The notes below the pieces were generated by a model, which searched no databases, had not been told where the DNA came from, and saw only the letters and a list, made by a program, of their open reading frames with translations. The position numbers and the translations under genes are program-made. A stretch of 7,961 bases of DNA, from positions 1 through 7,961 of the forward strand of contig JASLEQ010000577.1 in the NCBI GenBank assembly GCA_030151135.1, given 5' to 3'. The DNA comes from Candidatus Sulfotelmatobacter sp. (GTDB lineage Bacteria; Acidobacteriota; Terriglobia; Terriglobales; SbA1). Shown one piece after another: positions 1 to 5,813 of this stretch (position 1 is its first letter; each line of letters opens with the position of its first letter).

Positions 1-1195
1 ACACAGTTTCGTGGTTCCCGGCTGGAATTTGGGGGAGGTGCTGGATTCCAATCCGTCCATGAGTTCTCCGGGAACGTATCGCGCCTTCACCGGCGGTGCG
101 GCCCAGTTACAAGCTGTCCAGTATCTGGGGCGCAGCGGCGAGTTGAGGTACATTGGCGCGGTTCGTGTGGACTCGAGTGCGTCCATGTTTGGCGGGAAGC
201 GCGTGAATAACATTCATGGCATGGAACTCAACAAGGCATGGTCGCTCGATGGATGGAGTCTGGTTCTGGATAACCAAGCCACTTATTCGCAGGGTGCGCT
301 GTTTGGGGAAACGGGGATGGAAGGACTGGGTGCGGTGGTGACGGAGATGAGCACCTGGAATGGTGCTTTCGGTATTCAACTCGGATCGCTCTCGATGCAG
401 AGCGGCCTCATGCCAGAGCAGAGCATTCTCACTCTGCAGGCGGCAAGACTGAGCGAGACGGTGTTGAGCGAGATCGATCGGCGTGTCGGAAGCCGTACGG
501 TTGCAACAGGTGCGGCCTATTACGGCCTGTTGCATTTTTTCTCCGGCGATCTGATTGACGGATGGCAAAAGGGAATGATGACCGGCTTGGACCGGCAATT
601 ATCTGCCCGCGACCGGGTGGGGATAGGATACGCCTTAACGCGCATCGGCTTCTCGGGACGTGGAAACGGGTTCACCGCGAGTTCCGGGATGCTGCTGTAC
701 GGTCGGCAACTCTCGGGAAAGCTAGTGGCGGAAGCGGGTATAGGGCCGGAATCCATTCAAAGTCCGAGAACAGGCTCGGATTTTAGCGATCTGACCTGGC
801 ACGGCCGGGGAAGCGTGCTCTTGCATCTGCGAACACTGGATGTCGGATTGGGAGCCAGGCGGATGCTGACAATCGGTTCGGGTGTGTTGTATGGGGCTCA
901 TACCCAGAGCGTTGAGGGCAGCATCGGACACCGTCTCAGTCGAACCTACTCGGCGTCTGCGCATTTCGGAGCAGCCCAAAACAGAAGCATTGAGGGTGAT
1001 GATCGATACGTAGCGCAATTTTTTGGAGCTACAGTGAGTCGTCATGTGAGCAGCCAGGCTGCTTGCTTTTTCACTTACAATCTGCAGCGCCAAACCGGGC
1101 AAGGCTGCTCCGCGGCCAACTGCGGGCAAACGGGGATGCGACATGTTTTGGGGCTGGGGATCAGTTGGACCTCCCGCCCGATCGGGGTCCGCTAG
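1..1195 (+). CDS. Probable outer-membrane beta-barrel protein of an EPS locus (5' end missing)
   Basis: The reading frame is open from the window edge (first full codon at position 2; residues HSF precede the GTG at 11), so this is the C-terminal ~397 residues of a longer protein rather than a gene starting at 11. The visible part consists almost wholly of short segments alternating polar and hydrophobic residues, separated by Gly/Ser/Asn-rich turns, as in outer-membrane beta-barrels. It ends in a probable last strand (HVLGLGISWTSRPIGVR). There are no soluble-enzyme motifs and no long hydrophobic helix. Three cysteines lie close to the C-terminus, one in ACFF and two in a GCSAANCG loop, which is unusual for a barrel. 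It precedes a Wzz-type gene, so a role in export of the polymer across the outer membrane, or as a structural partner, is plausible. I cannot assign a named family; a TIGR03016-like or generic 'outer membrane beta-barrel' label is the closest. A 120-bp gap separates its stop from the preferred start of the next gene, so it may or may not be in the same transcript. Confidence 0.6.
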   Translation, partial: HSFVVPGWNLGEVLDSNPSMSSPGTYRAFTGGAAQLQAVQYLGRSGELRYIGAVRVDSSASMFGGKRVNNIHGMELNKAWSLDGWSLVLDNQATYSQGALFGETGMEGLGAVVTEMSTWNGAFGIQLGSLSMQSGLMPEQSILTLQAARLSETVLSEIDRRVGSRTVATGAAYYGLLHFFSGDLIDGWQKGMMTGLDRQLSARDRVGIGYALTRIGFSGRGNGFTASSGMLLYGRQLSGKLVAEAGIGPESIQSPRTGSDFSDLTWHGRGSVLLHLRTLDVGLGARRMLTIGSGVLYGAHTQSVEGSIGHRLSRTYSASAHFGAAQNRSIEGDDRYVAQFFGATVSRHVSSQAACFFTYNLQRQTGQGCSAANCGQTGMRHVLGLGISWTSRPIGVR

Positions 1196-1315
1196 AGCGA
1201 AGCCAGGTTTGGCTCCCTAACCGATGAGGGCGGGCGCGGTTCCTGCCGGTCGGTCGAGTTGTTGATCACGGCTGCAGGATCATCCTTCAGGCTTCGGCTG
1301 CGGCGAGGAGGCAGA
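1196..1315 (+). other. Gap between beta-barrel and Wzz genes
   Basis: About 120 bp of probable non-coding sequence if the downstream gene starts at GTG 1316. It holds a small stem (AGCCA/TGGCT around 1200-1213) just after the stop codon, without a T-run, so it is a poor terminator. I see no convincing -35/-10 pair. An in-frame TTG at 1259 could extend the downstream gene back into this gap, but nothing resembling a Shine-Dalgarno sequence precedes it. Confidence 0.35.
1305..1311 (+). promoter_or_regulatory. Ribosome binding site deciding the Wzz start
   Basis: GAGGAGG lies 4 bases upstream of an in-frame GTG at 1316. The alternative TTG starts at 1259 and 1262 have no such site. This moves the start of the chain-length determinant 19 codons downstream of the longest open frame. 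Confidence 0.6.
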
Positions 1316-2779
1316 GTGCAGCAGGACGCATCGGAAGATCGACGAATCGGCATTCAGGAGATCCTTGCTATTGCAAGGCGACGTTTCTGGTGGATCGTGG
1401 CGCCCGTGTTGCTGGGACCCGCCGTCGGCTTCCTTATATCACTCAAGATCACGCCGGTATACACCTCGCAGTCTTTTGTCCTGGTAGAACAACAGAAGGT
1501 TCCGGACACTTTTGTACCCTCGATGATTACAGATCAGTTAGAAACCCGCCTGATGACTATGCAGGATCAGATCCTGAGCCGATCGCGTCTGCAGCCAATC
1601 ATCGAACATTTCGGTCTTTACAAAAATGATCGCGGGCAGTCGTCGATGGACGAGCTGGTGGGACGGCTGAGAAAGGCCATCAAGGTCACTCCTCTGCGTC
1701 CGGACTCCAGCAATGCGCTACGCGGATTTTACGTGGCCGTCGATTCTGACAGTCCGGCCACCGCCCAGAAGGTGTGCGAACAGGTTCTTTCAATGTTCAT
1801 GGAGGAAAACCTGAATGCGCGCTCAAAGCGCGCCCAGGACACTACGGATTTCCTGACAGAGCAGTTGCGCGACGCGAAGGGCAGACTCGACGAAAACGAC
1901 GCCAAACTGGCTGCCTTCAAGAGCCGCTACATGGGACGGCTCCCTACCGACGAGCAGAGCAACCTGCAGATGCTGGCCACCCTGAGTACGCGACTCGATG
2001 CGGTCAACGAAGCGATCGCCCAGGCGCAACAGCAGAAGGTCATGCAATCGTCTCTGCTGTCGCAACACAGAGTGGATGCATCCCGCACCCGGGACGGGGG
2101 AGAAAAACCGAGCGAGCTTCAGAAGCAGCTTTCCGCGTTGCAGGCGCAATTGGCCGCGCTTGAGGCGCGGTACACTCCGCAGCATCCCGAGGTGGTTAAA
2201 ACCAGGAAGCAGATCGAAGTGGCGCGGCAGCAATTGAGCGCTGCTAATTCGGCCACGCCGGAACCCAATGCGGGACTATCAAACCCAGCTGTGGACACTC
2301 CGGATACGGCTCAATTGCGAGCGTCACTGCAGGCCATTGAAGAAAGCCTCAAGACGAAACGGGCCGAACAGGTGAGACTGGAGCAACAGATTGCATCGTT
2401 TGAAGCACGAATCCAGTTAAGCCCGACTGTGGAAGAGCAGTTCAAGGCTCTCACCCGCGATTATGAAAGCGCGCTGCAGTTCTACAACGATCTGCTTACC
2501 AAGAAAACCCAATCCGAAATGGTTCGCGACCTCGAGCAGCGACGGGAGGGGGAACAGTTTCGTGTTATGGATGCCCCAAGCTCACCATCGAAACCAAGTT
2601 TCCCGGATCGCACCAAGTTTGCGCTTGCCGGCCTTCTAGCTGGGTTCGGTTTGGGGATTGTGCTCGCAGCGGTACTGGAGATGAAAGAACACACCATCCG
2701 TACCGATAAGGAGATCGCCACCCAAATCGGAATTCCTGTGCTCGCCGTGATTTATACCCTCGACTTCAACAAGCAGTGA
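1316..2779 (+). CDS. Polysaccharide chain-length determinant (Wzz/GumC-type co-polymerase)
   Basis: An inner-membrane co-polymerase that sets the length of the exported polysaccharide and is normally paired with a tyrosine kinase. From the GTG start (487 aa) the order is: a short cytoplasmic N-terminus; a first membrane helix at ~24-42 (FWWIVAPVLLGPAVGFLISL); a Wzz-like segment with the typical 'PVYTSQSFVLVEQQKVP' opening; a long periplasmic region rich in Gln, Glu, Arg and Leu predicted as coiled coil (~165-385); a GNVR-like segment (GEQFRVMD); a Pro/Ser-rich stretch at ~421-430 (PSSPSKPSFP); a second membrane helix at ~435-455 (FALAGLLAGFGLGIVLAAVLE); and a short cytoplasmic tail. Two terminal helices with a Pro-rich motif before the second are diagnostic of the family. 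No kinase domain is fused to it; that function is in the separate gene at 3704. The length matches the TIGR03007-type (XrtA-associated) group. The GTG start has a good ribosome site; the longest open frame would begin with TTG at 1259. Its stop is 26 bases before the preferred start of the ATPase, so they are probably co-transcribed. Confidence 0.9.
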   Translation: MQQDASEDRRIGIQEILAIARRRFWWIVAPVLLGPAVGFLISLKITPVYTSQSFVLVEQQKVPDTFVPSMITDQLETRLMTMQDQILSRSRLQPIIEHFGLYKNDRGQSSMDELVGRLRKAIKVTPLRPDSSNALRGFYVAVDSDSPATAQKVCEQVLSMFMEENLNARSKRAQDTTDFLTEQLRDAKGRLDENDAKLAAFKSRYMGRLPTDEQSNLQMLATLSTRLDAVNEAIAQAQQQKVMQSSLLSQHRVDASRTRDGGEKPSELQKQLSALQAQLAALEARYTPQHPEVVKTRKQIEVARQQLSAANSATPEPNAGLSNPAVDTPDTAQLRASLQAIEESLKTKRAEQVRLEQQIASFEARIQLSPTVEEQFKALTRDYESALQFYNDLLTKKTQSEMVRDLEQRREGEQFRVMDAPSSPSKPSFPDRTKFALAGLLAGFGLGIVLAAVLEMKEHTIRTDKEIATQIGIPVLAVIYTLDFNKQ

Positions 2780-2805
2780 AATTGCGACGGAACGAAAGAG
2801 ACGCA

Positions 2806-3693
2806 ATGTACGAAGAACATTTCCATCTCGCAACTTCACCCTTTAACCCGGGCCCCGATCCAGACTGCCTGTACGTTACAGAAAGCGTACGGGAAGCGTT
2901 GTCAGCACTGGCCTACGGCGTGAACCGGCGCAAGGGCTTTATGTTGCTGACCGGGGACGTTGGTACGGGAAAGACCACCATCCTGAACGTATTCATGCGA
3001 TGGCTGCAGACCCGCCATGCGGTTACGGCGCTGGTCTTTAATCCTCACCTCGGGCCCGACGATTTCCTGGAACTCATGGTTCACGACTTCGGGCTGGAAT
3101 GGAGCGGAGAAAAGAAGGCGCAATTGATGATTCGCCTGAATCGCTGGCTTCTGGAGAAGTACCACGCCAACATCCCTGTGGTGCTCATGGTGGACGAAGC
3201 GCAACAACTCTCCGAAGCAGTACTGGAAGAGCTGAGATTGTTGACTAATCTCGAGACCCCCCTCCATAAGCTCATGCAGATCGTGTTGTGCGGCCAGCCG
3301 GAATTACGTGCGCTCCTCGCGCGGCCGTCGCTGCGGCAGTTGCGGCAACGCATAGGCCTGACATGCACAATGGCCCCGCTGACCGCGGCGGAGACCGAGG
3401 CATACATCGCTCACAGGCTGCGAACGGCCGGAGCTGCCCATGAGGATCTGTTTCAATCGGGCGCGATTCAAGAAATCTTCCGAATGTCCCGCGGCATTCC
3501 GCGCGTGATCAACATCATTTGCGAGGAACTGCTGATTGCGGCCTACTGTGACGGTAAGTCAGGGATCGCGGCTGACATGGTGACGCGGATCGCACGTGAC
3601 AATGGACTGGAAGCAACGGCGTCAAGTTCGACTTTAGCCTCGTCGACGTGCGCTGTAGCGACATCCGCGAAGAGTTCCGGAGCAGAGATATAG
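2806..3693 (+). CDS. ExeA/GspA-like AAA+ ATPase, XrtA/PEP-CTERM EPS-locus type
   Basis: A 295-aa AAA+ ATPase of the ExeA/GspA group, the type found beside Wzz and tyrosine kinase genes in exosortase-linked EPS loci (TIGR03015-like). Its exact role is not settled; assistance in polymer assembly or secretion is inferred from location. Visible motifs: the family opening MYEEHFHLATSPFNPGPDP at residue 1; Walker A GDVGTGKTT at ~50-58; Walker B VVLMVDEAQ at ~125-133 with the catalytic Asp-Glu; a sensor-1 region IVLCGQPEL at ~160-167; RQRI at ~180-183 as a likely arginine-finger region; and SRGIPRVIN at ~228-236, the sensor-2 type GxPR motif. The C-terminal ~25 residues are Ser/Thr/Ala-rich and look disordered. 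No membrane helix or peptidoglycan-binding domain follows, unlike full-length ExeA. A GTG at 2776 overlaps the upstream stop (GTGA) and would add 10 residues, but it lacks a ribosome site. The ATG at 2806 follows GAAAGAG and matches the usual family N-terminus. Confidence 0.88.
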   Translation: MYEEHFHLATSPFNPGPDPDCLYVTESVREALSALAYGVNRRKGFMLLTGDVGTGKTTILNVFMRWLQTRHAVTALVFNPHLGPDDFLELMVHDFGLEWSGEKKAQLMIRLNRWLLEKYHANIPVVLMVDEAQQLSEAVLEELRLLTNLETPLHKLMQIVLCGQPELRALLARPSLRQLRQRIGLTCTMAPLTAAETEAYIAHRLRTAGAAHEDLFQSGAIQEIFRMSRGIPRVINIICEELLIAAYCDGKSGIAADMVTRIARDNGLEATASSSTLASSTCAVATSAKSSGAEI

Positions 3694-3703
3694 AAAGGAC
3701 CCC

Positions 3704-4591
3704 ATGAGCCGCATCCACGAGGCAATCCGCAAGGCAGCACAGGAACATAGAGCCCCGAACTCCACCGCGATGACTTCAACAGAAGAGATCTTGTCGACAA
3801 GCTTTATGGTCGCGGCAAGGGGAACGCGACATCCGGACGAAGCGAAACCCCATGCAGAGGAGAGTGAATTAATTTGCCCTTGGAGCGCCTGCCCTGAAAC
3901 AGCGTGGCAGCCGAACAAGGATGTCATGTTGTTCCTGTCGGACACCCCAGATCACCGTGCACGGGAACAGTTCCGGTTGATCCGCACGAAGCTGAACCGA
4001 ATTCGGGAACAGCGCCCGCTCTGCGCGATTACCATCGCGAGCGCGCTCTCAGGGGAGGGCAAGACATTTGTCGCTGCAAATCTAGCACACGCTCTTACGT
4101 TACAGAGAGAACAGAGAGTGCTCCTGATCGATGCGGATTTGCGGCAGGGTTCGCTCGCACGGGTGCTCGGCGCACGTCCCGGCCCCGGGTTGACCGAGTA
4201 TCTCGACGGGCATGAGTATGTGGAAAACATCCTTCAGCGGGGGGCCAACGGGACCGTATACCTTATCCCGGCAGGGCGCCGTGTTCACGATGCAGGAGAA
4301 CTCATTAGCGGATTCAGATTCAGAGACCTCTTACTACAGTTGCGGCCGCGGTTTAACTGGATTGTGATCGATACGCCGCCCACGGCCCAGTTTGCAGATG
4401 CTGGCGTGATCGCCGGTCTGTGTGACGGAGTGCTTCTGGTGTTTGGTTCGGGAAGGACGCCGGTGCAACTCGCAAAAAGGGTGGCAGGAGAATTTAAGAA
4501 GCAGGGGATCTTAGGCGCGGTCCTGAACCAAGTCGATGGGGCGGCCACGGAGGGGAAATATTTTCGCTATTACGGTGATTATGGTGGTTGA
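3704..4591 (+). CDS. Cytoplasmic bacterial tyrosine autokinase (CpsD/CapB family)
   Basis: A 295-aa BY-kinase that autophosphorylates on a C-terminal tyrosine cluster and works with the Wzz protein to control polymerisation and export. Domain order: MSRIHEAIRKAAQEH at the N-terminus, as in EPS-locus kinases; a variable linker to ~80; the oligomerisation-type motif EQFRLIRTKL at ~88-97; Walker A ASALSGEGKT at ~112-121; Walker A' LLIDADLR at ~140-147; Walker B WIVIDTPP at ~219-226; and a tail with four tyrosines (Tyr286, 289, 290, 293) in the last ten residues. There is no fused membrane domain; the transmembrane activator is the Wzz protein two genes upstream, as in the split type and the TIGR03018-like group. 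The ATG at 3704 follows AAGGA at 3695-3699, and only 10 bases separate it from the ATPase stop, which supports one operon. A MinD/ParA-type protein shares the P-loop fold but would lack the tyrosine tail and the EQFRLIR motif. Confidence 0.9.
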   Translation: MSRIHEAIRKAAQEHRAPNSTAMTSTEEILSTSFMVAARGTRHPDEAKPHAEESELICPWSACPETAWQPNKDVMLFLSDTPDHRAREQFRLIRTKLNRIREQRPLCAITIASALSGEGKTFVAANLAHALTLQREQRVLLIDADLRQGSLARVLGARPGPGLTEYLDGHEYVENILQRGANGTVYLIPAGRRVHDAGELISGFRFRDLLLQLRPRFNWIVIDTPPTAQFADAGVIAGLCDGVLLVFGSGRTPVQLAKRVAGEFKKQGILGAVLNQVDGAATEGKYFRYYGDYGG

Positions 4592-4619
4592 CCACCGTCC
4601 CGGTGGTCGGATCGGTTTT
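4590..4619 (+). terminator. Hairpin in the convergent gap, possible weak terminator
   Basis: GACCACCG (4590-4597), loop TCC, then CGGTGGTC (4601-4608) form a perfect 8-bp stem overlapping the kinase stop codon. A short TTTT run follows at 4616-4619 after a spacer of seven bases, so it is not a textbook intrinsic terminator. The segment GGTGG (4583-4587) just before it can pair with the same CCACC arm, giving a competing 5-bp hairpin. The rest of the 63-bp convergent gap (to 4654) shows nothing recognisable. Confidence 0.35.
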
Positions 4620-4654
4620 GCAGAACGGGGGCAGGCATTCTTCTCGAGGAGGCG

Positions 4655-5788
4655 CTAGACGGTCTGCCATCCCTCGGTATGGTTCGCAGTATGGATGCCC
4701 GGAATCGCATTGTGCTCGCGCGGGCCGCAGATCACGCCGGCAATTCGCTCCGCCGCTCGGCCATCCCAACCGGGAGGTATTGTTCCTTGCTTCGCGTGTC
4801 CGGCCAACACGCGGGTTATTTCTTCGCGCAACCGGTCCAGATTGCGGCCTACCAGGACATTCGTCCCCAGACTGATGGTTACCGGACGTTCAGTAGTCTC
4901 GCGCACCGTGATACACGGTGTAGAAAGGAAAGTGGTCTCCTCCTGGATCCCGCCGGAATCCGTAATCACCAACGATGCCTTGCTCTCCAGCCCCAGGAAC
5001 TGCAAATACGGCATAGGTTGCAGCAAGTTCATTCCCGGAACTTTGCATGCGATATCGTTCATTTCTCCAAGTTGCTGGCGAGTGCGCGGGTGGACGGGAA
5101 AAAACACGGGAACATCCCGAGAGATATCGCCTAACATCAGCATAAGCCGGGAGAGCCAAACCGGATCATCCACGTTGGAAGGACGATGCAGAGTGAGAAG
5201 GATGAAGCGACCGGGAGTGCTCGGCGGTACCGTTCGTTGGGCAACCCGCAGCATGCGCAATAGAGTGTCGATCATTACGTTGCCAACCCGGTAGATCTTG
5301 GCTGAGCAAACTCCACTTTGCAGCAGGTTGATATCCGCATCTTCCGACGGAGTGAAGAGGAGGTCGGCCACGCAATCGGTCAGGATGCGGTTGATTTCCT
5401 CGGGCATGGAGCGATCCCAGGATCGCAAGCCAGCTTCAACATGCCCAATGCGAACGCCAAGTTTCGAACAGACCAGGGCGGCCGCAATGGTCGAATTAAC
5501 GTCGCCATACACCAGGACGAGATCGGGTTGATGTTCCGCAACAACCGGCTCAAAGCGCCGCATCACCTGAGCAGTCTGCTGGCCATGAGTTCCCGAGCCA
5601 ACGCGCAGGTTGATATCGGGCTGGGGGATTCGCAGTTGTTGGAAGAAGACATCTGACATGTTGAAGTCATAATGCTGGCCGGTGTGAACCAGCAACTGGC
5701 TCACGTCCGGTCGGGAAGATAGCGCATGGTAAACAGGCGCCACTTTCATGTAGTTTGGCCGGGCACCAAGGACGTGACAGATTTTCAT
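4655..5788 (-). CDS. wecB: Non-hydrolysing UDP-N-acetylglucosamine 2-epimerase
   Basis: Interconverts UDP-GlcNAc and UDP-ManNAc in the cytoplasm, supplying ManNAc-type sugars to the polymer. From the preferred start the protein is 377 aa, the usual length. It has the GT-B fold signatures in order: GARPNYMKVAPV at 8-19; TGQHYDFNMSD at 36-46; VYGDVNST at 93-100 (Asp96); GHVEAGLRSWDRSMPEEINR at 116-134 (Glu118 and Glu131 at the catalytic positions); LTLHRPSNVDD at 198-208 (His201 at the catalytic histidine position); PVHPRTR at 231-237; and TDSGGIQEE at 276-284, the UDP-binding loop. The open frame extends to 5896, but that extension reads backwards into the upstream gene and resembles nothing. 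The ATG at 5788 has GGAGGG 8 bases upstream and gives the family N-terminus MKICHVLGARPN. It starts 25 bases after the stop of the FkbH-like gene, so the two are probably co-transcribed. The histidine motif reads HRPSN rather than HRREN of the Escherichia coli enzyme, a variation that also occurs in this family. A short C-terminal tail after ~350 is not conserved. Confidence 0.93.
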   Translation of the reverse strand: MKICHVLGARPNYMKVAPVYHALSSRPDVSQLLVHTGQHYDFNMSDVFFQQLRIPQPDINLRVGSGTHGQQTAQVMRRFEPVVAEHQPDLVLVYGDVNSTIAAALVCSKLGVRIGHVEAGLRSWDRSMPEEINRILTDCVADLLFTPSEDADINLLQSGVCSAKIYRVGNVMIDTLLRMLRVAQRTVPPSTPGRFILLTLHRPSNVDDPVWLSRLMLMLGDISRDVPVFFPVHPRTRQQLGEMNDIACKVPGMNLLQPMPYLQFLGLESKASLVITDSGGIQEETTFLSTPCITVRETTERPVTISLGTNVLVGRNLDRLREEITRVLAGHAKQGTIPPGWDGRAAERIAGVICGPREHNAIPGIHTANHTEGWQTV

Positions 5789-5796
5789 GGGCGCTG

Positions 5797-5802
5797 CCCT
5801 CC
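5797..5802 (-). promoter_or_regulatory. Ribosome binding site of the epimerase gene
   Basis: On the minus strand GGAGGG lies 8 bases before the ATG at 5788. It fixes the start at 5788 against the 36-codon longer open frame. Confidence 0.7.
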
Positions 5803-5813
5803 AGATCAACTGT

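Noticed and set aside
107..598. A 163-codon minus-strand open frame inside the beta-barrel gene
   Set aside because: The translation is low in structure, rich in His/Arg/Gln, and opposite a frame with consistent beta-barrel character; treated as a shadow.
1198..1215. Small hairpin after the beta-barrel gene stop
   Set aside because: A 5-bp stem without a T-run is too weak to call a terminator.
4695..5294. A 199-codon plus-strand open frame opposite the epimerase gene
   Set aside because: It lies wholly antisense to a gene with clear WecB motifs, and its translation is Arg/Ser/Pro-rich without any recognisable motif, as expected for a shadow frame in GC-rich DNA.
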